From GCA-003244245 sp036501085 (GTDB taxonomy: Bacteria > Actinomycetota > Actinomycetes > Mycobacteriales > Pseudonocardiaceae), in assembly GCA_036501085.1 (NCBI GenBank), contig DASYAZ010000129.1:1-12476 (forward strand): DNA of 12,476 nucleotides. The letters run 5' to 3'. Under the pieces are notes generated by a model. That model made no database searches and was not told where the DNA came from. It saw nothing but the letters and a program-made list of their open reading frames with translations. Positions 1 through 5,839 of this stretch are shown here, piece after piece; position 1 is the stretch's first letter, and every line of letters begins with the position of its first letter. Made by a program: the position numbers and the translations under genes.

Positions 1-2
1 TG

Positions 3-515
3 CGGACCTTCTCCAAGGCCTACGGGCTGGCCGGCCTGCGCGTCGGGTACTGCGTGGCACCCGAGCCGATCACCACAGTGCTGCGCAAGGTCTCCGTGCC
101 GTTCAGCGTCAATTCCTTGGCGCAGGCAGCCGCGCTGGCCAGCCTCGAGGTCGAGGAGGAGCTGCTGGCTCGCTGCCAGGGGGTGACCACCGAGCGGGAT
201 CGGGTGCGGGCCGAGCTACTCGCGATGGGTTACCCCGTGCCGGACTCGCAGACCAACTTCGTCTGGCTGCCGCTGGGCGAGCAGACCACCGACTTCGCTG
301 AGCACTGCCTCAGCCACAAGATCGTCATCCGCCCGTTTCCCAGGGACGGCGCCCGCGTCACCATCAGCGACGCGGCCGACAACGAACTCTTCCTCGCAGC
401 CGCCAGATCCTGGCGCACCCGCCCCCGATATGTCTCCATATCGGGGAGGCGGGGGAGCGGGTCAGCCGCCGATGTAGCTCATTTCCACCTTGGGCTTGGG
501 TTTGGGGAGGCCTAG
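3..515 (+). CDS. pat: HisC/Pat-type PLP aminotransferase, C-terminal part (5' end outside window)
   Basis: The reading frame is open from base 3 and begins RTFSKAYGLAGLRVGY, the fold-type I aminotransferase motif in which the Lys after Ser forms the Schiff base with PLP. Further on are SQTNFVWLPLG and IVIRPFPRDGARVTI, typical of histidinol-phosphate and aromatic aminotransferases (HisC/Pat), which move an amino group between glutamate and an imidazole or aromatic keto acid. The Arg in ARVTI is the usual carboxylate-binding position. Family similarity ends near RSW at about base 414. The next 32 residues come from the palindrome at 423-446 and from antisense of moaA, so the tail is not family-like, and the stop lies 54 bases inside the 3' end of moaA. 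Pat-type is my preference from the LPLGE and RPF wording. A true HisC cannot be excluded without the N-terminal half. Confidence 0.85.
   Translation, partial: RTFSKAYGLAGLRVGYCVAPEPITTVLRKVSVPFSVNSLAQAAALASLEVEEELLARCQGVTTERDRVRAELLAMGYPVPDSQTNFVWLPLGEQTTDFAEHCLSHKIVIRPFPRDGARVTISDAADNELFLAAARSWRTRPRYVSISGRRGSGSAADVAHFHLGLGFGEA
423..446. repeat. 24-bp palindrome, copy A: 10-bp arms around TCTC
   Basis: Arms CCCCGATATG and CATATCGGGG flank TCTC, a perfect 10-bp stem with a 4-nt loop. It lies 15 bases past the moaA stop and inside the 3' end of the aminotransferase frame, so it could act as a bidirectional terminator for the converging genes. There is no U tract. In the moaA transcript the loop reads GAGA, a GNRA tetraloop. 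The same element, with one arm base changed, occurs twice at 4028-4093, which makes it a dispersed family rather than a single hairpin. Confidence 0.85.
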
Positions 516-1499
516 GGTCACGGCGGTGCGCTGGGCCGAGTAGCGGTCGGTGCGGCCCTGCCAGATGCCGGTGATCCGCTCGTCGAGCTCCGCGTCGGTA
601 GCACCGCCACGCAACAGCGTCCGAAGATCGTGGCCCTCGCCGGCGAACAAGCAGGTGTACAGCTCGCCCTTGGCAGAGATGCGCGCCCGGGTGCAGGTGG
701 CGCAGAACGGTTGCGTGATCGACGTGATGACGCCGACCTCACCGCCACCGTCGAGGTAGCGGTACCGGGCGGCCACCTCGCCCACATAGGTGGGCTCCAG
801 CGGCTCGACCGGCCAGGAGCTGTTGATCATATCGATGATCTCCGCGGCCGGCACGACCTCGTCCAACTTCCAGCCGTTGGTGCTCCCGACGTCCATGAAC
901 TCGATGAAACGCACGATGTAACCGTGCTCGCGCCCGAAGGCGGCGAGATCCAGCAGACCCTGGCCGTCGTTCACACCCCGCTTGACCACGGCATTGGTCT
1001 TCACCGGGGTCAGGCCCGCGGCAGCGGCGGCCGCGATCCCTTCCACCACCCGGGAGACGGGGATCTTCACGTCGCTCATGGCCCGGAACGTCTCCGGATC
1101 GAGCGAGTCCAAGCTGACCGTGACCCGGGAAAGCCCGGCGTCGCGCAGCGACTGCGCCCGCTTGGCCAGCAATGATCCGTTGGTGGTCATAGCCACGTCG
1201 TCCACGCCGTCGATGGCCACCAGCTGCTCGATCAGCTGCTCGATACCGTGCCGGAGCAGCGGCTCCCCGCCAGTGAGACGGATCTTCCGGACACCGCGCC
1301 CGGCGAACACCTTCGCCAGCCGGGCGATCTCCTCGAAGGAGAGCAGCTCGCCGGGTTTCATAAACGGGAAGTCGGTGCCGAAGACGTCCCGCGGCATGCA
1401 GTAGCAGCAGCGGAAGTTGCACCGATCGGTGACAGAAATTCGCAGGTCAAGCAGGCCGCGCCCGAACTGGTCGCTCACAGTACTCATGGCCTCGCTCAT
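462..1499 (-). CDS. moaA: GTP 3',8-cyclase MoaA (molybdenum cofactor biosynthesis)
   Basis: A radical-SAM enzyme that, with MoaC, turns GTP into cyclic pyranopterin monophosphate, the first step of molybdenum cofactor synthesis in the cytoplasm. The 345-residue product is full length. CNFRCCYC gives the SAM-binding [4Fe-4S] cluster (C27, C31, C34), LTGGEPLLR is the radical-SAM GGEP motif, and C266, C269 and C283 form the second, GTP-binding cluster. The C-terminal Gly-Gly (SYIGG) required for activity is intact. The start is uncertain. ATG at 1499 and ATG at 1487 (Met5) are both possible and neither has a strong Shine-Dalgarno sequence. A tandem GATCTACATT repeat lies 12-31 bases upstream of the 1499 start. 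No other cofactor gene is in the window, so moaA stands alone here. It converges on the aminotransferase. Confidence 0.97.
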   Translation of the reverse strand: MSEAMSTVSDQFGRGLLDLRISVTDRCNFRCCYCMPRDVFGTDFPFMKPGELLSFEEIARLAKVFAGRGVRKIRLTGGEPLLRHGIEQLIEQLVAIDGVDDVAMTTNGSLLAKRAQSLRDAGLSRVTVSLDSLDPETFRAMSDVKIPVSRVVEGIAAAAAAGLTPVKTNAVVKRGVNDGQGLLDLAAFGREHGYIVRFIEFMDVGSTNGWKLDEVVPAAEIIDMINSSWPVEPLEPTYVGEVAARYRYLDGGGEVGVITSITQPFCATCTRARISAKGELYTCLFAGEGHDLRTLLRGGATDAELDERITGIWQGRTDRYSAQRTAVTLGLPKPKPKVEMSYIGG

Positions 1500-1742
1500 G
1501 GCATCCCATCGATCTACATTGATCTACATTATTTCCAACACCCTAGGAGACTTGTTCGTTGCCACAGCGGCCTTGGTTCACCCATGCACGAGCGATGCCG
1601 CCCCAGAGTCGGACCATAGCGCCTACAGCATCACTATATGTAATCAGATACCCCTTTCGAGTGGTAACGGTTCCCTGGCGCGAAGCGAAAGTACGGGTGA
1701 CTGGTACGTGCGGTAACCGTCCACAACCCCAGGGAGGCTGCG
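1500..1742. promoter_or_regulatory. Intergenic region between divergent moaA and the 1743 gene
   Basis: 243 bases with no convincing gene, more AT-rich than the surroundings near 1630-1655 (TATATGTAATCAGATA). Two similar decamers, TGGTAACGGT at 1662-1671 and CGGTAACCGT at 1711-1720, agree at 8 of 10 positions and lie 49 bases apart, upstream of the plus-strand gene. They may be regulator half-sites. I cannot assign -35/-10 boxes with confidence. Confidence 0.35.
1511..1530. repeat. Perfect tandem 10-bp repeat upstream of moaA
   Basis: GATCTACATT occurs twice in immediate succession. Read on the moaA strand the unit is AATGTAGATC. It starts 12 bases before the upstream ATG of moaA, so it overlaps the expected promoter or leader and could be a regulator site or a recent 10-bp duplication. 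No known operator is recognised. Confidence 0.6.
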
Positions 1743-2390
1743 GTGTCGGTGCCTGCGTCGCCGCGCGGTTCACTAGCACTGCCGCCTGGCCCGCTGCGTC
1801 ACGGGATGGGTGTGGTGAGCTTCGCGCTCGGTCTGATGGCCGTGTTCGGGCTCGTCGCGTACGCGCTCTGGATGGCTGTCGGCGCCCTGAGCACCGCCGG
1901 CATCCCCGCTGCTCCGGTCGGAAGCACCGACAGTTCCGTGCGTACCCCCAGTGACCATCGGGTGGCCGCCCAGCGCGCCGCCCAGCCTCCTGCACTCGCC
2001 GCACCGGCCGCCACCTCGCTCCCCCGGCCGACGCCCACCGGCACCACGCTGGGCTTCGATCAGCTGTGGATCTCCCGGGACGGCAACACCATCGTCGCAG
2101 GCCCACCGATGATGGGCGTCTCGCAACGCACCGGCGAACTGGTGCTCAGGATCCCGGTGACCCTCACCAACAACGGCATTCAGGACTGGAACCCGGAGTC
2201 CACCACATTCGGCGGGAAGCTGAACCGGGCCACGGTGCCCGAATCAGATGAGGGCGACTGGATGTACCGGGCCCCGATCGTGGGCCGCACCTCGGTGACC
2301 TTGACCAAGGTGTTCGTGGCACACCCGGGCCAGTTCACGCTGATCGTCGATACCCCGCAGGGCGAGGCCCTGTTCGCCGGCCAGGTCTGA
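1743..2390 (+). CDS. Membrane-anchored extracytoplasmic protein of unknown function
   Basis: The 215-residue product has a short basic and proline-containing N-terminus, one transmembrane helix at about 22-48, a Pro/Ala/Thr-rich linker at about 51-103, and a C-terminal domain from about 104 to the end. The last contains RIPVTLTNNG and ends in short beta-strand-like segments (FTLIVDT, EALFAGQV). That layout resembles DUF4352-type immunoglobulin-like domains on actinobacterial cell-surface proteins, but I assign it only tentatively. GTG at 1743 is chosen because AGGGAGG at 1731-1737 sits five bases ahead. An internal ATG at 1806 would remove the pre-helix segment. There are no cysteines for a lipobox. 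It converges on the ligase/kinase fusion with 12 bases between stops. No enzyme motif is visible. Confidence 0.8.
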   Translation: MSVPASPRGSLALPPGPLRHGMGVVSFALGLMAVFGLVAYALWMAVGALSTAGIPAAPVGSTDSSVRTPSDHRVAAQRAAQPPALAAPAATSLPRPTPTGTTLGFDQLWISRDGNTIVAGPPMMGVSQRTGELVLRIPVTLTNNGIQDWNPESTTFGGKLNRATVPESDEGDWMYRAPIVGRTSVTLTKVFVAHPGQFTLIVDTPQGEALFAGQV

Positions 2391-2402
2391 GGGCCCGCGG
2401 GT

Positions 2403-4013
2403 TCAGGCCCGAGCGGCTGGACGGGTGAGTGTGGGCAGCCGGAGCGAGATCGTGGTCCCGGTACCCGGCACCGGATCGGCGATCACGCCGTAGCGCTCGC
2501 CGTACCGCTCCCGCAGTCGATCATCGATGGTGCGCAGGGTGGCCTGGACGTCCTCCTCCACCCGGCCCGGACCGTCGTCCTCGACGCTGATCACGCAGTC
2601 GGCGCCCTCCAGGCGGGCGGAGACCGTGACGGTGCCCCCGAGTTGCTTGCGCTCGATGCCGTGCCGCACGGCGTTGTCGACCAGTTGCTGCAGCGCCAGC
2701 GACGGCAGCACCACGGGAAGCACCACCGGCGCGACGGAGAGCGAGACCGCGAGCCGTTCCCCGAAGCGGGCCCGTTGCAGCGTGAGGTAACGCTCGATGT
2801 TCTCCAGTTCCTCGGCGAGCGTGGTCTCGGCGGCCGAGCGCAGCGAGTACCGGGCGAACTCGGCGAACACCACCAGCAGGTCGCGGGCCCGGGGCGGGTC
2901 GGTGCTCACCAGCGCGACGATGGTGCTGATGGTGTTGTGCAGGAAGTGCGGGGAGATCTGGTCCCGCAGGGTCCGCAGCTCGGCCCGAACCTGCGCGACG
3001 GCCCGGTCCAGTTCGGCCAGCATCCGCTGCTCGGTGACCTCGCGGGTGCGTCCGTTCTCGCGGGGCGATAGCACCACGGGCGTCCGGATCGCGGCCCGAT
3101 GCTTGGCGGGTCGCAGGCCGTGCCAGGTGGGATGGCCGAGCAGGCCATGAGCGGTCCAGTGCCGGTAGGACACCTCGCCCAGCATCCGCGGGGCCACCCA
3201 GTGCAGCACCCGACCGGATTCCGGCAGCACCTCGTCGGCGAACGGGCAGGCATCCTGAGCCAGCCCGGCCAGCTGCTCGTGCAGCTCCCGGCGGGTCGCG
3301 TCGGTGAAGCCGGTGGCGACCTGGCCGACGTAGCGCAGACCGTTCTCGGTGGGCACCCCCACCAGCAACGCACCGAGCGCGGCGGCGTGGCGGCGCTCCG
3401 CCACCCACCCACCGATGATCACTTCTTGGGTCTGCCGCAGCGTGGTCTGCACCCAGCTACGGGAGCGGCCGGGCTGGTAGGTCGAGTCGACCCGCTTGGC
3501 GATCACGCCGTGCAGCCCGTGCTGGGCGGCGGTGTCCAGCACCGCCTGACCGTCGGTGTCCAGGAAGCAGGGCGGCAACACCAGCGGACCGCCACCCAGC
3601 TCCAGCTCCTCCAGCAGCTCCCGGCGGCGCTGGTAAGGCAGCTCGACAGTAGAGCGGTCGTCCAGGCTCAGCAGGTCGAACACGTAGTAGGTCACCGGCG
3701 CCCGGCGCAGCACCGTCGAGGTGGGGCGCTGCACATTCATCCGCGGCTGGAGCTGGGCGAAGCTGGGCCGGCCACAGGAGTCCAGCGCCACGATCTTGCC
3801 GTCCAGCAGCATCTTCCGCCGCCCGGCGAGGGTTCCGAGCTCGGGATAGGCGGCGGTGATGCTGCGGTGGGTGCTGCTGAACAGGCGCATCCGGTCCGGT
3901 GTGGCGCTGGCCAGGGCGCGGATCCCGTCCCAGCTGAACTCGAAGGCCCAGCCGGATCCAGCCGGCAACGGACCCGCTGTCGGCAACATCGGCCGCACCA
4001 GCTCAGCCATCAC
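2403..4013 (-). CDS. Catalytically degenerate LigD-type DNA ligase fused to a LytS-type histidine kinase
   Basis: One uninterrupted 536-residue frame. Residues 1-310 follow the ATP-dependent ligase module of LigD in order: FEFSWDGIRAL (motif I), LLDGKIVALD (III), YYVFDLLSLD (IIIa), GLHGVIAKRVDSTYQPG (IV), WVQTT (V), then the OB fold starting at EVIIGGW and ending HPTWHGLRP. Every key residue is changed. Motif I Lys is Ser27, motif III Glu is Lys73, motif IV Glu is His168, and the two motif V lysines are Gln189 and Thr191, so no ligation is expected. A charged helix (about 324-352) leads to DQISPHFLHN with phospho-acceptor His356, the N box LQQLVDNAVRHG (Asn447), DDGPG (479-483) and a GTGTT terminus, as in LytS/YehU kinases (His_kinase plus HATPase_c). 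The usual GxGL segment of the ATP lid is not evident. No transmembrane helix is seen, so it should be cytoplasmic. GTG 4013 or ATG 4010 follows a GGGGGG at 4021-4026. It lies 53 bases after ku. I infer a DNA-end or Ku-linked sensor kinase. Confidence 0.93.
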   Translation of the reverse strand: MMAELVRPMLPTAGPLPAGSGWAFEFSWDGIRALASATPDRMRLFSSTHRSITAAYPELGTLAGRRKMLLDGKIVALDSCGRPSFAQLQPRMNVQRPTSTVLRRAPVTYYVFDLLSLDDRSTVELPYQRRRELLEELELGGGPLVLPPCFLDTDGQAVLDTAAQHGLHGVIAKRVDSTYQPGRSRSWVQTTLRQTQEVIIGGWVAERRHAAALGALLVGVPTENGLRYVGQVATGFTDATRRELHEQLAGLAQDACPFADEVLPESGRVLHWVAPRMLGEVSYRHWTAHGLLGHPTWHGLRPAKHRAAIRTPVVLSPRENGRTREVTEQRMLAELDRAVAQVRAELRTLRDQISPHFLHNTISTIVALVSTDPPRARDLLVVFAEFARYSLRSAAETTLAEELENIERYLTLQRARFGERLAVSLSVAPVVLPVVLPSLALQQLVDNAVRHGIERKQLGGTVTVSARLEGADCVISVEDDGPGRVEEDVQATLRTIDDRLRERYGERYGVIADPVPGTGTTISLRLPTLTRPAARA

Positions 4014-4027
4014 TCAACATCCCCCCG

Positions 4028-4051
4028 CCCCGACATGGAGACATATCGGGG
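4028..4051. repeat. 24-bp palindrome, copy B
   Basis: Arms CCCCGACATG and CATATCGGGG around GAGA. It is the same element as at 423-446 with one arm base changed, so the stem has a C-A mismatch on the plus strand and a G-U pair on the minus strand, the strand transcribed for ku and the fusion gene. It sits one base upstream of the G run that probably serves as ribosome binding site of the fusion gene. Confidence 0.85.
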
Positions 4052-4066
4052 TCTGGACGGGCCTGC

Positions 4067-4918
4067 TCACCCCGATATGTCTCCATGTCGGGGCACTAGC
4101 CGTTCTTCGGTGGTGCGTTGGTTGGGGAGGGTCACTTGCTCGCCGCGGGCGGCCTTGGCCGCCTCGACCGAGGCCTGCAGGGCGGTCATCAGATCCACCG
4201 GCTCGCCGGCCTCGGCAGGAGCCGGCGGCGGGGTGAGCTCCGCGCCTGCGGCCCTGGCCTCGATGACGGCGAGCAACGCCTCGCGGTACCCGTCGTGGTA
4301 GGCCTCCGGCTCGAAGTCACTGGCCATCGCCTCGATGAGGGTGTCCGCCATCCGCAACTCCGCGTCGCTGACCGAGACCTCCCGGTCCAGCACGTCGAAC
4401 TGGGCCTTGCGCACCTCGTCGGGCCACACCATCGTCTGCAGCGAGAGGACCCCGTCGCGGGGCCGCAACACGGCCAGCGATTCCTTGCTCCGCACCGCGA
4501 TCTTGGCCAGTCCCACCCGGCTGGTGCGGTCCAGGGATGCCCGGAGCAGCTCGTAGGGCTTGCGCCCGACCGGCGCGGGTTCGAGGAAGTACCCGCGGGC
4601 CATCGCCAGCGGATCGACCTGGTCACTGGGGACGAACGCGACCAGTTCGATGTTCTTGGTGGAGGGCAGCGGCAGGTTGGCGAAGTCCTCCTCGGTCAGC
4701 TTCACCGTCTCCCCCGACGGCAGCTCGAAGCCCTTGGCGAGATCGGCGTAGGCGACCTCCTCGCCACACACCTCGCACACCCGGCGATAGCGCACCCGGC
4801 CGGCGTCCGCGTCGTGTACCTGGTGAAAGGACACGTCGCGGTCCTCGGTCGCTGAGTACAGCCGGACCGGGATGCTCACCATCCCGAAAGCCAGCGCGCC
4901 CTTCCATATCGCCCGCAT
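4067..4918 (-). CDS. ku: Ku protein, non-homologous end joining
   Basis: Homodimeric ring protein that threads onto double-strand DNA ends and recruits LigD for end joining. The product is 283 residues from the preferred start, close to mycobacterial Ku. MRAIWKGALAFGMVSIPVRLYSATE is the conserved Ku N-terminus, RYRRVCEVCGEEV matches the Cys-x-x-Cys region of actinobacterial Ku, and the core carries LVAFVPSDQVDPL, RGYFLEPAPVGRKPYELLRASL and the MVWPDEVR region. ATG 4918 fits the family start. A GTG at 4954 would add 12 residues (MDTRPGVSQCGA) with no family support. No strong Shine-Dalgarno precedes either start. The last residues (RHGDISG) are encoded by palindrome copy C and the stop follows it directly. 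The next gene is the pseudo-ligase kinase, not an active ligD. Divergent from the SPFH gene across 114 bases. Confidence 0.97.
   Translation of the reverse strand: MRAIWKGALAFGMVSIPVRLYSATEDRDVSFHQVHDADAGRVRYRRVCEVCGEEVAYADLAKGFELPSGETVKLTEEDFANLPLPSTKNIELVAFVPSDQVDPLAMARGYFLEPAPVGRKPYELLRASLDRTSRVGLAKIAVRSKESLAVLRPRDGVLSLQTMVWPDEVRKAQFDVLDREVSVSDAELRMADTLIEAMASDFEPEAYHDGYREALLAVIEARAAGAELTPPPAPAEAGEPVDLMTALQASVEAAKAARGEQVTLPNQRTTEERLVPRHGDISG
4070..4093. repeat. 24-bp palindrome, copy C, inside the 3' end of ku
   Basis: Arms CCCCGATATG and CATGTCGGGG around TCTC. It is the exact reverse complement of copy B and differs from copy A by one base. It encodes the last residues of Ku and ends one codon before the stop, as copy A does within the aminotransferase tail. 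The pairing has a T-G step on the plus strand and a C-A mismatch in the ku transcript. Confidence 0.85.
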
Positions 4919-4998
4919 GGCACCACACTGCGACACTCCGGGCCGCGTGTCCACCCCTGATCGCGGCTACCGGCGTACCGTGATGTGGTTTGGCAGGT

Positions 4999-5018
4999 TT
5001 CGCCAGCCGTTCGGCGAA
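4999..5018. promoter_or_regulatory. Short inverted repeat in the ku/SPFH divergent promoter region
   Basis: TTCGCC (4999-5004) and GGCGAA (5013-5018) are inverted around eight bases, 14 bases upstream of the SPFH start and within the 114-base divergent spacer. It could be an operator or leader hairpin. A 6-bp match in GC-rich DNA is weak evidence. Confidence 0.25.
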
Positions 5019-5032
5019 TGTAAGGGCACGCT

Positions 5033-5839
5033 ATGGCCGTGATCATCCTCACCGTGTTGATCGTGATCGTGGCTGCCGGGGCGCTGCTGATGACCTCCGG
5101 GCTCCGGGTGATCAGCCAGTTCGAGCGCGGCGTGGTGTTCCGGCTCGGCCGGGTGACCAGCACGCCGCGGGAGCCGGGTTTGATCTGGATCAGGCCCGGG
5201 GTGGACAAGCTCCGCAAGGTCAACATGCAGATCGTCACGATGCCGATACCCGCGCAGGACGGGATCACCCGGGACAACGTCACGGTGCGGGTGGACGCGG
5301 TGGTCTACTTCAAGGTGATCGACCCGGTCAAGGTCGTCGTCGACGTGCAGGACTACCTGCAGGCCGTCTCCCAGGTCGCGCAGACCTCGCTGCGCTCGAT
5401 CATCGGCAAGAGCGATCTGGACGACCTGCTCTCCAACCGGGAACGGCTCAACCAGGGCCTGGAGCTGCTGATCGACAGCCCCGCGCTGGGCTGGGGGGTG
5501 CAGATCGACCGGGTCGAGATCAAGGACGTCGCGCTGCCGGAGTCGATGAAGCGCTCGATGTCCCGCCAGGCGGAGGCCGAACGGGATCGCCGGGCCCGGG
5601 TGATCAGCGCCGACGGAGAGCTACAGGCCTCGGAGAAGCTGGCCCAGGCCGCCGCGGTGATGTCGGACACTCCGGCAGCTCTCCAGCTGCGGCTGCTGGA
5701 AACGGTCGTCCAGGTCGCCTCCGAGAAGAACTCCACCCTCGTCCTGCCCTTCCCCATCGAGCTCCTCCGCTTCCTCGACGCCGCCACCCCCAAACCCCCT
5801 CCCGACTCACTGAGCGATCCGGGTGCGGGGGTGGGTTAG
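5033..5839 (+). CDS. SPFH/band 7 membrane protein, slipin (stomatin-like)
   Basis: The 268-residue product has an N-terminal hydrophobic helix (about 2-22) followed by a band 7/SPFH domain: SQFERGVVFRLGRV, RDNVTVRVDAVVYFKV, LRSIIGKSDLDDLLSNRERLN and the slipin hallmark VEIKDVALPESMKRSMSRQAEAERDRRARVISADGE. The helical tail (about 180-250) should oligomerise. The family forms membrane-associated rings that organise microdomains and proteases. Slipins are often paired with an NfeD protein, which is absent here. ATG 5033 follows AAGGG at 5022-5026. The stop overlaps that of the convergent PQQ-propeller gene by four-base overlap (5836-5839). The last 20 or so residues are Pro/Gly-rich and not family-like. 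No catalytic residue is expected. Confidence 0.95.
   Translation: MAVIILTVLIVIVAAGALLMTSGLRVISQFERGVVFRLGRVTSTPREPGLIWIRPGVDKLRKVNMQIVTMPIPAQDGITRDNVTVRVDAVVYFKVIDPVKVVVDVQDYLQAVSQVAQTSLRSIIGKSDLDDLLSNRERLNQGLELLIDSPALGWGVQIDRVEIKDVALPESMKRSMSRQAEAERDRRARVISADGELQASEKLAQAAAVMSDTPAALQLRLLETVVQVASEKNSTLVLPFPIELLRFLDAATPKPPPDSLSDPGAGVG

Larger units (their letters stand above)
4028..4093. promoter_or_regulatory. Perfect 24-bp inverted repeat with 18-base loop between ku and the fusion gene
   Basis: Copy B (4028-4051) and copy C (4070-4093) are exact reverse complements of each other, so the transcript can form a 24-bp hairpin with loop 4052-4069, which holds the ku stop codon. Each half can also fold on itself. 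The position suggests a terminator or attenuator, or an RNA-processing site, that would lower expression of the downstream kinase fusion relative to ku. There is no U tract. Confidence 0.7.

Noticed and set aside
2391..2410. GGGCC/GGCCC hairpin between the 1743 gene and the fusion gene as terminator
   Set aside because: Only a 5-bp stem in GC-rich DNA, no U tract, and it overlaps the coding end of the fusion.
2403..4013. Active LigD or LigC DNA ligase
   Set aside because: The adenylation Lys and the other motif residues are missing, and the polymerase and nuclease domains of LigD are absent.
423..4093. CRISPR repeats
   Set aside because: Only three copies, not regularly spaced, each palindromic, and no cas gene nearby.
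3099..4301. 400-codon open frame on the plus strand
   Set aside because: Antisense of the ligase/kinase fusion and ku; low-complexity Gln/Gly/Val text.
4919..4954. Upstream GTG start for ku
   Set aside because: Adds 12 residues not seen in Ku, which normally begins near MRAIW.
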